Source: JAMIFN01 sp964544605 (lineage in GTDB: Bacteria > Pseudomonadota > Gammaproteobacteria > Burkholderiales > Burkholderiaceae_C). From it: a DNA stretch of 56,792 bases. The notes below the pieces were generated by a model. It did not search any database and was not told the origin of the DNA. It worked only from the letters and a program-made list of their open reading frames with translations. The stretch spans positions 1 through 56,792 of the forward strand of contig CAZJBX010000016.1 of NCBI GenBank assembly GCA_964544605.1, in the 5' to 3' direction. Numbering within the stretch: the stretch's first letter is position 1; each line of letters opens with the position of its first letter. Made by a program: the position numbers and the translations under genes. Shown piece by piece: positions 47,658 through 56,460 of the stretch.

Positions 47658-49085
47658 ATGACGACCGCCAACACCCCAAAAGACTTTGTGATTGCCGACA
47701 TCAGCCTGGCCGATTGGGGCCGCAAAGAGCTGAACATTGCCGAGACCGAAATGCCCGGCCTGATGGCCATTCGTGAGGAATACGCCGCCAGCCAGCCGCT
47801 CAAAGGCGCTCGCGTGACGGGCAGCCTGCACATGACGATTCAAACCGCTGTGCTGATTGAGACCCTGCAAGCCTTGGGCGCGCAAGTGCGCTGGGCTTCT
47901 TGCAACATCTTTTCAACCCAAGACCACGCCGCCGCCGCCATTGCCGCCCAAGGCACGCCCGTGTTTGCGGTCAAGGGCGAGAGCTTGCAAGACTACTGGG
48001 ATTACACCCACCGCATTTTTGAATTTGGCGCCAAAGGCGAAGCGGGCGAAGGCCCGAACATGATTTTGGACGATGGCGGCGATGCCACTTTGCTGCTGCA
48101 TTTGGGCAAAAAAGCCGAAAAAGACCCCAGCGTGCTGGCCAAGCCAGGCAGTGAAGAAGAGCGCGTGCTGTTTGCCGCCATCCAGGCCAAGCTGGCCGAA
48201 GATGGCAGCTGGTACAGCCGCAAGAGCGCTGAAATCATTGGCGTGACGGAAGAAACCACCACCGGCGTGCTGCGCCTGAATGAGATGAGCGCCCGTGGCG
48301 AGTTGATGTTCCGCGCCATCAATGTGAATGATTCCGTGACGAAATCGAAATTCGACAACCTCTACGGCTGCCGCGAGTCTTTGGTCGATGGCATCAAGCG
48401 CGCCACCGATGTGATGGTGGCGGGCAAAATCGCCGTGGTTTGCGGCTATGGCGATGTCGGCAAAGGCAGCGCCCAAGCCCTGCGCGCCCTCAGCGCCCAA
48501 GTGTGGGTGACGGAAATCGACCCCATTTGCGCCCTGCAAGCGGCCATGGAAGGCTACCGCGTGGTGACGATGGAAGAAGCCGCTGGCGTGGCCGATATTT
48601 TCGTCACCGCCACGGGCAACAAAGATGTGATTACCTACAAACACATGGCCGCCATGAAGGACCAAGCGATTGTGTGCAACATCGGCCACTTTGATAACGA
48701 GATTGATGTGGCTGGCCTTGAGGCCCACTGCGAGTGGGAAGAAATCAAGCCGCAGGTCGATCATGTCATCTTCAAAGACGGCAAGCGCATCATCCTCTTG
48801 GCCAAAGGCCGTTTGGTGAATTTGGGCTGCGGCACAGGCCACCCCAGCTATGTCATGAGCAGCAGCTTTGCGAACCAAACCATTGCCCAGATTGAGCTGT
48901 TCACCCGCCCTGATGCCTATGCAGCGGGCAAGGTCTATGTGCTGCCCAAGCATTTGGACGAGAAAGTGGCCCGCCTGCAATTGGCCAAGCTCAACGCCAG
49001 CCTGACCACGCTCACGCCTGAGCAAGCGGCCTATATTGGCGTGGCGCAAACTGGCCCCTACAAGGCCGACACCTACCGCTACTAA
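47658..49085 (+). CDS. ahcY: Adenosylhomocysteinase (SAH hydrolase)
   Basis: A 475-residue NAD-dependent enzyme that splits S-adenosylhomocysteine into adenosine and homocysteine. Signature segments are SCNIFSTQDHAAAAIA, ETTTGVLRL, the NAD-binding VCGYGDVGKGSAQALR and GHFDNEIDV, ending in the usual KADTYRY. CAGGAG lies 8 nt before ATG 47658, which fixes the start; the frame opening at 47580 falls within the leader. Control by the SAH riboswitch matches its substrate. Confidence 0.98.
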   Translation: MTTANTPKDFVIADISLADWGRKELNIAETEMPGLMAIREEYAASQPLKGARVTGSLHMTIQTAVLIETLQALGAQVRWASCNIFSTQDHAAAAIAAQGTPVFAVKGESLQDYWDYTHRIFEFGAKGEAGEGPNMILDDGGDATLLLHLGKKAEKDPSVLAKPGSEEERVLFAAIQAKLAEDGSWYSRKSAEIIGVTEETTTGVLRLNEMSARGELMFRAINVNDSVTKSKFDNLYGCRESLVDGIKRATDVMVAGKIAVVCGYGDVGKGSAQALRALSAQVWVTEIDPICALQAAMEGYRVVTMEEAAGVADIFVTATGNKDVITYKHMAAMKDQAIVCNIGHFDNEIDVAGLEAHCEWEEIKPQVDHVIFKDGKRIILLAKGRLVNLGCGTGHPSYVMSSSFANQTIAQIELFTRPDAYAAGKVYVLPKHLDEKVARLQLAKLNASLTTLTPEQAAYIGVAQTGPYKADTYRY

Positions 49086-49097
49086 AGCGCCCTGCCC

Positions 49098-49889
49098 ATG
49101 CCCCAGCAGCCCCTGCGTGCCGACCAACTGCTGCTGCACCGTGGCATGGCGGCCTCGCGCAGCCAAGCGCAGCGCCTGATTGCTGCTGGCCTGCGCTGGC
49201 GTGTGGGTGCTGGGCCGTGGCAGCAGGTGGGCAAAAACGGCCAACTTTTGCCGCCCGATGCCGAGCTGCAATTGCAAGATGCGAGTGAGGCGGCTTTTGT
49301 CTCGCGCGGCGGCCTCAAGCTGCAAGGCGCACTGGCCGCTACGGGCCTGAGTGCGGCGGGCAAAGTGTGTTTGGATGTGGGCCAAAGCACAGGCGGTTTT
49401 AGCGACTACCTGCTGCAAGCGGGCGCGGCCCATGTGCTGGGGGTCGATGTCGGCCACGGCCAATTGCACCCCAAGCTGCGGGCCGATGCCCGCATCACTG
49501 CGCTAGAGGGCATCAACGCCCGTGAGCTCAGCCCTGCGCTGCTGCACAGCGCACAGCAGGCCGCTGCCGTGGCCCAGCCTCTGCTCAGTTTTGAGCTCAT
49601 CGTCGGCGATTTGTCCTTCATCTCTTTGCGCCACATCCTGCCCTGCCTGCGGCCCCTGCTGCGGCCCAGTGGCGATGTCCTGCTGCTGGTGAAGCCGCAG
49701 TTTGAATTGCAGCCCGCCGATATTGGCAAAGGCGGCCTTGTGCGCGATGCCAGCAAATACGCCGAGGTAGAGGCCAGCCTGCGCCAAGCCTGCGCCGAGG
49801 CCCAATTCAGCGTCTGCGCTTGGCTCGACTCCCCCATCCACGGCGGCGATGGCAACCGTGAATTCTTCATCTGGGTGCAGCCGTGCTAA
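49098..49889 (+). CDS. TlyA-family RNA 2'-O-methyltransferase
   Basis: A 263-residue protein with an N-terminal S4 RNA-binding domain (LRADQLLLHRGMAASRSQAQRLI) and a FtsJ-like Rossmann methyltransferase. FVSRGGLKLQGAL, CLDVGQSTGGFSDYLLQAGA (SAM loop) and LIVGDLSFISLRHILP are present, and VKPQFEL carries the catalytic-type lysine. TlyA relatives methylate ribosomal RNA and some act as hemolysins. It starts 12 bp after ahcY and overlaps cls by 7 bp. Placement next to ahcY makes sense for a SAM user. Confidence 0.9.
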   Translation: MPQQPLRADQLLLHRGMAASRSQAQRLIAAGLRWRVGAGPWQQVGKNGQLLPPDAELQLQDASEAAFVSRGGLKLQGALAATGLSAAGKVCLDVGQSTGGFSDYLLQAGAAHVLGVDVGHGQLHPKLRADARITALEGINARELSPALLHSAQQAAAVAQPLLSFELIVGDLSFISLRHILPCLRPLLRPSGDVLLLVKPQFELQPADIGKGGLVRDASKYAEVEASLRQACAEAQFSVCAWLDSPIHGGDGNREFFIWVQPC

Positions 49890-51361
49890 AGCAAACCCTG
49901 CTGTTTTTGCTCTCGCCCGCCTTTTGGCTGCCCGTGATTCACTTGACCGTGGTACTCAGCGTCAGCGTGCGTGTGCTGCTGCGGCGCGATTTGGCCCCCG
50001 ACACCCGCTTGGCTTGGCTGCTGCTGGCGGGCAGCCTGCCCTTTATCGGTTTTTTCATCTACCTGCTGTTTGGTGAAGTGCCGATTAACCGCATTGCCGC
50101 CACACGCCAACAGGCGGCGCAGCGCACCATGTTTCAAGCCATGGAGAACGACGCGCAACTGCACCACTTGCTGGCGCGGCACGACAGCTTCACCGAGCAA
50201 CACCCCGCCTCCGCCTACGCCGCCTCCATCAACGGCTTTGCCCTGACCCAAGGCAATGCGGCCGAGCTGCTGCACGACGACAGCGCCGCCCGCGCCAGCT
50301 TGCTGCAAGACATCCACACCGCGCAGGCGCATGTGCATTTGCTCTACTACATCTGGCTGCCTGATGCCACAGGCCAAGCCGTGGCCGAGGCCACCATGCG
50401 TGCCGCCCAGCGCGGCGTTGATTGCCGCGTATTGGTCGATGCCGTCGGCTCACGCAGCCTGCTGCAATCCCCGCTTTGGGCACAAATGCAAGCCGCTGGG
50501 GTGAAAACGGCGGTGGCCATGCCAATTGGCCGCTGGTGGAGCATCTTCCTGCGCAGCGAGCGGCTGGATGTGCGCAACCACCGCAAAATCAGCATCATCG
50601 ATGGCCGCGTCTTGCACTGCGGCAGCCAAAACTGCGCCGATGCCGCCTTTGCGCCCAAGGCCAAATACGCGCCTTGGGTGGATGTCATGCTGCGCTTGCA
50701 AGGCCCCGTGGTGGCGCAAATGCAAATGGTCTTTGCCAGCGACTGGGCGCAAGCCACAGGGCAAAGCGTCGTCAGCCTGCTGCCCACGGCCACCGTATGC
50801 GCCCCGCTGGGGCGGGTGGCGGCGCAAGTGGTGGCCTCTGGCCCCAGCGAGCGCAGCCGCGCCACGGCGCAACTGCTCTGCACCCTCATTGCGGGGGCGC
50901 AAAAGCAGCTCAGCATCAGCACACCCTACTTCGTGCCCGATGCCACCGTGCTGCAAGCCCTGCTGGCCGCCTCTTTGCGCGGCGTGCAAGTGCGCCTCAT
51001 ACTGCCGCACCGCAACGACTCATGGATTGTGGCGATGGCCAGCCACAGCCACTACCAAAACCTGCTGGAAGCCGGCATTGAAATCTTTGAATACACAGCC
51101 GGCCTGCTGCACGCCAAAACCCTCACCGTCGATGGCCGCATGGCCTTTGTTGGCTCCACCAATATCGACATGCGCAGCTTCGGCCTGAACTATGAAAACA
51201 ATGTGCTGCTGCAAGACGAGGCCGTGGTGCAAAGCCTGATAGCGCGGCAAGAAAGCTATATGGCCGATGCCATCAGCATAAGCCTGGCACAAGTGCGCGG
51301 CTGGAGCCGTGGCCGCCGCATGTTGCACAACAGCGTCGCCACCCTCAGCCCCTTGCTCTAA
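49883..51361 (+). CDS. cls: Cardiolipin synthase, phospholipase D family
   Basis: A 492-residue membrane enzyme with two N-terminal helices (LLFLLSPAFWLPVIHLTVVL and LLLAGSLPFIGFFIYLLFG) and two HKD motifs. Motif 1 has His233, Lys235 and Asp240; motif 2 has His410, Lys412 and Asp417. It condenses phospholipids to cardiolipin. Translation probably starts at GTG 49883, overlapping the tlyA-like gene by 7 bp; the ATG further inside would remove the first helix. It is convergent with corC, 15 bp away. Confidence 0.93.
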   Translation: MLKQTLLFLLSPAFWLPVIHLTVVLSVSVRVLLRRDLAPDTRLAWLLLAGSLPFIGFFIYLLFGEVPINRIAATRQQAAQRTMFQAMENDAQLHHLLARHDSFTEQHPASAYAASINGFALTQGNAAELLHDDSAARASLLQDIHTAQAHVHLLYYIWLPDATGQAVAEATMRAAQRGVDCRVLVDAVGSRSLLQSPLWAQMQAAGVKTAVAMPIGRWWSIFLRSERLDVRNHRKISIIDGRVLHCGSQNCADAAFAPKAKYAPWVDVMLRLQGPVVAQMQMVFASDWAQATGQSVVSLLPTATVCAPLGRVAAQVVASGPSERSRATAQLLCTLIAGAQKQLSISTPYFVPDATVLQALLAASLRGVQVRLILPHRNDSWIVAMASHSHYQNLLEAGIEIFEYTAGLLHAKTLTVDGRMAFVGSTNIDMRSFGLNYENNVLLQDEAVVQSLIARQESYMADAISISLAQVRGWSRGRRMLHNSVATLSPLL

Positions 51362-51376
51362 AGCGCAAACGCCCTG

Positions 51377-52246
51377 CTACAGCCGCGTCACCCGCAGCCA
51401 CTTCACCACACCGCTGCTGCTGTGCAAGGCCGTAAAACGCAGGCCATCTTTGTCAAAAAACTCGCCGCGCTTGGGCACATGGCCCAGCTCATGCATGATC
51501 AGCCCGCCAATCGTGTCAAAGCTCTGCTCGGCATCCTCAGGCCGCAGCGCCACCGCAAAATACTCCGCCACCCGCTCCACATCTGTTGTGCCTGCCACGC
51601 GCCAGCTCTTGCCATCGGCCAGGGTGTAAATCGCGCCGTCGTTCTCCTCCACATCGAACTCGTCCTCAATCTCACCCACGATTTCTTCCAGCACATCCTC
51701 AATCGTCACCAAACCCGCCGTGCGGCCAAACTCATCAATCACAATGGCCAAATGGTTGCGCTTGCTGCGGAAATCGCGCAGCAAATCATTGAGCTTTTTG
51801 CTCTCAGGCACAAACACCACAGGGCGCAGCAAAGTGCGCAAATTCAGCTCAGGCGCGCGCTGCAACTTCAGCAAATCTTTCGCCATCAGCGTGCCGATGA
51901 TGTTCTCTTTATCACCCTCAAACACCGGAAAACGCGAATGCGCCGTGGTAATCACCACATGCATGATGTCCTCCGTCGGCGCATCAATATCAATCACATC
52001 CATACGCGCCGCAGCCACCATCACCTGCCCAGCCGTCATATCGGCAATGCGGAGCACCCCCTCCAACATCGCGCGGCTCTCAGCGCCAATGATGTGGTTG
52101 TCCTCGGCCTCAGCCAAAGTCTCCATCAACTCATGCTTGGAATCAGGCCCCGGATGGATGAACTCATACACCTTGCGCCACCACGGACGCGGATCGGTAT
52201 AAGCGGCATGGGGCTGGGCAGAAGGGGGCTCGGAATGCTTGCTCAC
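51377..52246 (-). CDS. corC: CorC/HlyC-type CBS-pair protein (Mg/Co efflux related)
   Basis: A 289-residue cytoplasmic protein with two CBS domains (around residues 70-190: AARMDVIDIDAP, SRFPVFEGDKENIIGTLMAKDLL, DEFGRTAGLVTIEDVLEEIVGEI). A C-terminal CorC_HlyC domain follows (SWRVAGTTDVERVAEYF, TIGGLIMHELGHVPKRGE). It is linked to magnesium and cobalt resistance and may regulate transport by nucleotide binding. lnt, ybeZ and ybeY, common neighbours, are absent. Confidence 0.93.
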   Translation of the reverse strand: MSKHSEPPSAQPHAAYTDPRPWWRKVYEFIHPGPDSKHELMETLAEAEDNHIIGAESRAMLEGVLRIADMTAGQVMVAAARMDVIDIDAPTEDIMHVVITTAHSRFPVFEGDKENIIGTLMAKDLLKLQRAPELNLRTLLRPVVFVPESKKLNDLLRDFRSKRNHLAIVIDEFGRTAGLVTIEDVLEEIVGEIEDEFDVEENDGAIYTLADGKSWRVAGTTDVERVAEYFAVALRPEDAEQSFDTIGGLIMHELGHVPKRGEFFDKDGLRFTALHSSSGVVKWLRVTRL

Positions 52247-52506
52247 TCGGGGCTTTAAAAGTTACACAAGCTTCAAAGCATACTGCAAATTGCGCCGCCC
52301 CAGATTGCGGCTCGGCGGCCGCAATGACGAAGTAATAGAGCGCAGCAACCCCTCCCCCGCCATCAACGCTTGACCCTCAATCCCACCCCCGTCATCGCGA
52401 TCTTGACCCGCAACCTCAAGCACATCGAAACCCCAGATTGCGGCACAAAGGCCGCCCCAGCAAATACCCCCACTACGCCCCACAAAAACACGGCACAATC
52501 ATCGCC
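52247..52506. other. Intergenic region before the glycan genes
   Basis: These 260 bp hold no gene that I can support. Two copies of ccccagattgcgg (52302 and 52430) and a degenerate GTCAT-CTTGA hairpin remnant (52391-52412) suggest old repeat elements. The promoter of the GT2 gene must lie here, but no clear boxes are seen. Confidence 0.5.
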
Positions 52507-53367
52507 ATGAAGCTCAGCATCGCCCTCCCCGCCAAAAACGAAGCCGCCGCCATCACCGCCACCGTGCAGGCCATCCGCCAGCACTACCCCGATGCCGCAG
52601 CCACCGAAATCATCGTCGTCAACGACGGCTCCACCGACGACACCGCCACCCTCGCCCAAGCCGCAGGCGCGCGCGTCGTCCACCACCCCTACAGCAAAGG
52701 CAACGGCGCTGCCATCAAAACCGCCGCCCGCGCCGCCCAAGGCGACACCATCGTCTTCATGGATGCCGACGGCCAACACGACCCTGCCGACATCGCCCGC
52801 CTCCTCGCCCGCCTAGAGCAAGGCCACGACATGGTCGTTGGCGCACGGCAAAAAGGCTCCCAAGCCAGCCTTGGACGCGGCCTCGCCAACGGCCTCTACA
52901 ACCGCCTCGCCTCCTGGATGACCGGCCACCGCATCGAAGACCTCACCAGCGGCTTTCGCGCCGTGCGGGCCAGCAAATTCCGCGAATTCCTCTACCTCCT
53001 GCCCAACGGCTTCAGCTACCCCACCACCAGCACCATGGCCTTCTTCCGCGCCGGCTACTCCGTCGCCTACGAACCCATCCACGCCGCCCAGCGCATCGGC
53101 AAAAGCCACATCCGCCTGCTCAAAGACGGCACCCGCTTTCTCCTCATCATCTTCAAAATCGGCACCCTCTTCTCGCCCCTCAAAATCTTCGCCCCCATTG
53201 CCTTGGCCGCCTTCATGCTCGGCAACGCCTGGTACGGCTGGACCTACTGGCACGGCGGGCGCTTCACCAACATGAGCCTGCTGCTCTACAGCGCCAGCGT
53301 CCTCATCTTCCTCATGGGCCTCATCTCTGAGCAAATCACCGCGCTCATGTACAAAGACGCGCAGTAA
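52507..53367 (+). CDS. Glycosyltransferase family 2, DPM1-like, with C-terminal membrane helices
   Basis: A 286-residue GT-A enzyme. The N-terminal SIALPAKNEAAAI, VVNDGSTDDTA and the metal-binding MDADGQHDP are typical of the dolichyl-phosphate-mannose synthase/polyprenyl-phosphate transferase group. EDLTSGFRAVRA follows. Two transmembrane helices near the C-terminus (IALAAFMLGNAWYGWTYW and LLLYSASVLIFLMGLI) anchor it. It probably moves a sugar onto undecaprenyl phosphate for envelope glycans. The ATG at 52507 gives the normal N-terminus. Confidence 0.9.
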   Translation: MKLSIALPAKNEAAAITATVQAIRQHYPDAAATEIIVVNDGSTDDTATLAQAAGARVVHHPYSKGNGAAIKTAARAAQGDTIVFMDADGQHDPADIARLLARLEQGHDMVVGARQKGSQASLGRGLANGLYNRLASWMTGHRIEDLTSGFRAVRASKFREFLYLLPNGFSYPTTSTMAFFRAGYSVAYEPIHAAQRIGKSHIRLLKDGTRFLLIIFKIGTLFSPLKIFAPIALAAFMLGNAWYGWTYWHGGRFTNMSLLLYSASVLIFLMGLISEQITALMYKDAQ

Positions 53368-53395
53368 AACGCCGATTTAATTTAGTCTCCGCCTC

Positions 53396-53420
53396 GTCAT
53401 GCTGAACTTGATTCAGCATC
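53396..53420. repeat. Short hairpin repeat GTCATGCTGAACTTGATTCAGCATC
   Basis: An 8-bp stem (atgctgaa / ttcagcat) with loop cttga lies between the GT2 and epimerase genes. It has the same layout as the hairpin at 27353: GTCAT, arm, CTTGA, arm, ATC. It may also stop transcription weakly, though no T run follows. Confidence 0.65.
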
Positions 53421-53456
53421 TCGGCCCTACAGCACTCCCACTCACAAAGCCTCAAC

Positions 53457-54548
53457 ATGCCACAACAGCACTTCGTATTTATCGTCGGCACGCGCGCACA
53501 GCTCATCAAAGTCGCCCCCGTCATTGTCGAGTGCGAACAGCGCCAACTCGCCTGCACCTTATTGATGACGGGCCAGCATGTTGAAACCATGCAAGACCTA
53601 CTCGACGAATTTGGCATTCAAGCCCCACAAATGCCTGCGATGGCCGCAAAGGAACGGGCCACCGTCCTATCTCTCATCGCCTGGCTGCCTCAAGCCTACC
53701 GTGGCATCATCAGGCAACTGCGCCAACTCAGCGCCGACGGCCACAAACTCGAAGTACTGGTACACGGCGACACCCTCTCCACCGTACTTGGCGCACTCGC
53801 TGGCCGCAAAGTGGGGGCCAGGGTTGTGCATCTTGAAAGCGGCCTCACCTCACAAAAAATCTTCGACCCCTTCCCCGAAGAAATCTCCCGTCGCATCGTC
53901 TTTCGGCTCAGCCATGTGGCCATGTGCCCCAACGATGAAACCTATCAACACATCGTCAAAAACTACAAAAAATGCACCGCCGTCAACACCCACGGCAACA
54001 CCATCCTTGACGCCATACGCCTCTCCGGCGTCAGCCGCCAAAGCGCCGCCAACGGCAGGCCCTATATCGTCGCTTCCATCCACCGTTTCCAAAACATCTA
54101 CGAGCAAAAGCGCTTTGAATACCTAATTAATCTTTTGATTCAAATTGGCCTGAGCCACACCGTCAAATTTGTCTTGCATCCGGCCACACGCAAACGCCTG
54201 CACAAATACAAGCTTTATGAAAAACTGGAACAAGCCCAAGGCATCGAACTGCTACCAAGGCTGGGCTACAGCGCCTTTTTAAAACTGGCTGCTGAATCGG
54301 CCTGTGTCCTCACAGATGGCGGCTCCAACCAAGAAGAACTGGCCGCCATCGGCGTGCCCACCATCGTCATGCGTGACGCCACCGAGCGCAGCGATGGCCT
54401 TGGCCAAAACGCCCTCATGGAAGGCGAAGTGCCACAAAATCTCAGCCGCTATATTGAGCAAAAGGGCTATCGTGCCTTAGAAGGACAAACCAGTGGCTTA
54501 GAACGGCGGCCATCCAAAGAAACGCTGGATTACTTGCTTGAGCACTAG
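53457..54548 (+). CDS. wecB: Non-hydrolysing UDP-N-acetylglucosamine 2-epimerase family protein
   Basis: A 363-residue GT-B-fold enzyme that interconverts UDP-GlcNAc and UDP-ManNAc. The N-terminal FIVGTRAQLIKVAPVI and LLMTGQHVE are typical. Catalytic positions match the E. coli enzyme by spacing: Asp105 (HGDTLS), Glu127 (HLESGL), Glu141 (PFPEEISRR) and His209 (SIHRFQN). DGGSNQEELAAIGVPTIVMRDATER near residue 290 binds the nucleotide sugar. It lies 89 bp after the GT2 gene. The 3' third is richer in A+T than the genes before it. Substrate specificity could differ from that of WecB. Confidence 0.88.
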   Translation: MPQQHFVFIVGTRAQLIKVAPVIVECEQRQLACTLLMTGQHVETMQDLLDEFGIQAPQMPAMAAKERATVLSLIAWLPQAYRGIIRQLRQLSADGHKLEVLVHGDTLSTVLGALAGRKVGARVVHLESGLTSQKIFDPFPEEISRRIVFRLSHVAMCPNDETYQHIVKNYKKCTAVNTHGNTILDAIRLSGVSRQSAANGRPYIVASIHRFQNIYEQKRFEYLINLLIQIGLSHTVKFVLHPATRKRLHKYKLYEKLEQAQGIELLPRLGYSAFLKLAAESACVLTDGGSNQEELAAIGVPTIVMRDATERSDGLGQNALMEGEVPQNLSRYIEQKGYRALEGQTSGLERRPSKETLDYLLEH

Positions 54549-54578
54549 ATAGAAATTGGGCTGCCCTTGCAACAGCCT

Positions 54579-54648
54579 TATTCCCCTCCAGAGGAAGGGA
54601 AGTAAAACGCCGCCCAATTCTTTTCCCTAGGGAGAGAGTCCGCTGACC
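54579..54648. repeat. Degenerate copy of the terminal repeat family
   Basis: Segments ttcccctccagaggaaggga, taaaacgccgcccaattc and gagagagtccgct are related to the array at 56461-56792 (compare 56671-56735). It is the only recognisable content of the gap between the convergent epimerase and methyltransferase genes. Confidence 0.6.
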
Positions 54649-54718
54649 CACGCTCTAACCCAAACCTCACCCCAGTTCCCAATCAGAGCATAGAAACTAG
54701 AAAGCATGAGGACTAAAA

Positions 54719-55399
54719 TCACTTACTTGCAACCACCCACAAGCGAGCTGAGAAATATCGACCGATAAATGGCAAATAAGACAAGGGGTGCAAGTGACGC
54801 AATATGTTATAATGAGCCAAATTAAAACACTTCACAGTGCCAAACCCAGCCACTTCAAAAAATCGCATGTTGTCTTGCTCATTGCGTACTGCAATATGCT
54901 CTGGAAACTGGCGCATCAACCCAACATCCTTAAATCGCTCAATGAAAAAATCTAAGTTTGGCGTATGGAGGTAAACCTTACCACCAGGCTTTAAGGCTTG
55001 CCAGCTTGCTTGCACAATTTCACGCCACTCGGTGTCAGGCACATGCTCTGAAATGTCCAGCATAAAAATCGCATCCCAAGTGGCAGGGGACTGCTGCATC
55101 AGCTCAACTGCATCCGCACAATAAAAGCGGCAATTTGTAAAAGATTCATTGCTTTCTTTGGCCCGATGAATCATGGCCTCGGAGAAATCCACCCCACTGT
55201 AGCTTTGCACCTTTGGTGCAATCAAGCCAGCTAGGGCCCCAGTACCACATCCTATATCCAGCACATCCATCTCTGTATCAAACTGCGCACGGTCAAGCAG
55301 CCTTGCTACACGCAGAATTTGTTTATGGTTCATAAACGCCTGCGCATAACCTTCGCCGTGCATATTTTTACGCTCTTGTAAATCCACTTCTTCAGTCAT
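54719..55399 (-). CDS. Class I SAM-dependent methyltransferase
   Basis: A 226-residue methyltransferase with motif I VLDIGCGTGALAGLI (residues 46-60) and GVDFSEAMIHRA. Motif IV is DAIFMLDISEHVPD and the post-motif is LKPGGKVYLHTPN. The substrate is unknown; fusion or neighbours of this type usually point to lipid, quinone or glycan methylation. G+C is visibly lower than in the rest of the window, which suggests transfer. Its start overlaps the stop of the upstream flippase-like gene (ATGA), so they form a coupled pair. Confidence 0.85.
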   Translation of the reverse strand: MTEEVDLQERKNMHGEGYAQAFMNHKQILRVARLLDRAQFDTEMDVLDIGCGTGALAGLIAPKVQSYSGVDFSEAMIHRAKESNESFTNCRFYCADAVELMQQSPATWDAIFMLDISEHVPDTEWREIVQASWQALKPGGKVYLHTPNLDFFIERFKDVGLMRQFPEHIAVRNEQDNMRFFEVAGFGTVKCFNLAHYNILRHLHPLSYLPFIGRYFSARLWVVASK

Positions 55400-56376
55400 A
55401 CCGCTTCCTTTTGATCAGGTAGCACCGCTAATAGGCCCGCAAACACATCCAAGGCACTGGTGAGCAGCCGCAAAAATGCCGTGAGAAGTAAGGCATCAGC
55501 CGCCCCCAGCCATTGGGATGAGAGGGCAAACAATGCCGCCTCCCTCGCGCCAATGCCGCCTGGTGCCAACACAATCAACATGCCCACGGCCACGGCCAAT
55601 AAGAAGGCCGCTGCCACACCCATCGCCGCAAAAGCATCCAGAGAAAAAATCTGCTGTGCCAATAACATGACCAATGTAGCCCACAACATCAATTGCAAAA
55701 AATGCAGCACTGTTGCCGCCAAGAGCAACTTAAAAGAAGGGCGGCTGGCCATTGTGTAGCGGCGCAGCCAAGGCAAGTGTGCGCTCACGGATTGAAGTGC
55801 CAGCCCACATGCCGCAGCCAGCACGGGCAAAGCCAAGAGCAGGCACAGCCACAGGCTTTGCTGCTGCCTAGCCACCCCATACAAAATTGCGCCAATGGCC
55901 ACAGGCATGGCCACGCCTACGGCTTGCTCCACCAAGCCAGCCCATACAAGGCTTTTTCGCTCAGCCTGTGGTTGGTCATACACACGGGCCAGAAAACCAA
56001 AAACCCCGCCCGGCAAATATTTTCCTACCAATAGCAAACCCAATTGGCGTATGGCCGTGCGCCATGTCGGGCGCTGCCCCGTATAGGCGAATAAATAACT
56101 GCGCCAGCTAATAACCGCCAGCCCCCAAATCAAAAGCAGCAGCAAAGCCACCGCTCCCCAAAACTGGCCACTCATGCTTATAAACAGACCCTTAGCTTGT
56201 TCAGGCGCTTGCCAAAAAGCGTAAAAGCAAAGCCCAAGCCCCAGCCATAGAACGCCCCATTTGAACCACTTGCTCACGGCTTTCTGGCCCTCAAAGTATG
56301 CCCATGCTGCATATGCGTCCAATTGCCCAGATGCCATTGCGGGTGCAGCGGGGTGCGTTTTAGGCCAGCCAGCCAT
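55396..56376 (-). CDS. Lysylphosphatidylglycerol synthase-type integral membrane protein (flippase-like)
   Basis: A 326-residue membrane protein with about eight hydrophobic helices and the family's conserved cores GKYLPGGVFGFLARVYD (about 119-135) and LAPGGIGAREAALFAL (near 270-285). These mark the MprF/AglD transmembrane superfamily (UPF0104-like), which includes lipid flippases and proteins of glycolipid synthesis. No aminoacyl-transfer domain is attached. It is first of a two-gene unit with the methyltransferase. Start uncertain: Met14 is an alternative to the ATG at 56376. Confidence 0.83.
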   Translation of the reverse strand: MAGWPKTHPAAPAMASGQLDAYAAWAYFEGQKAVSKWFKWGVLWLGLGLCFYAFWQAPEQAKGLFISMSGQFWGAVALLLLLIWGLAVISWRSYLFAYTGQRPTWRTAIRQLGLLLVGKYLPGGVFGFLARVYDQPQAERKSLVWAGLVEQAVGVAMPVAIGAILYGVARQQQSLWLCLLLALPVLAAACGLALQSVSAHLPWLRRYTMASRPSFKLLLAATVLHFLQLMLWATLVMLLAQQIFSLDAFAAMGVAAAFLLAVAVGMLIVLAPGGIGAREAALFALSSQWLGAADALLLTAFLRLLTSALDVFAGLLAVLPDQKEAV

Positions 56377-56460
56377 TGGCGTAGGGGTTTCATAAGGTGG
56401 TGTGTGGGTGTGGGGTGGGGCGAATGCGTGGGAGGTTTTGCAACTATCTGTTGGGGTGGC

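Noticed and set aside
47913..49469. Long open frame (518 codons) antisense to ahcY and the tlyA-like gene
   Set aside because: It runs across two confident genes on the other strand, and its sequence matches no family known to me.
52262..52498. 78-codon open frame on the minus strand before the GT2 gene
   Set aside because: Its composition derives from repeat remnants in the gap. There is no ribosome-binding site and no recognisable domain.
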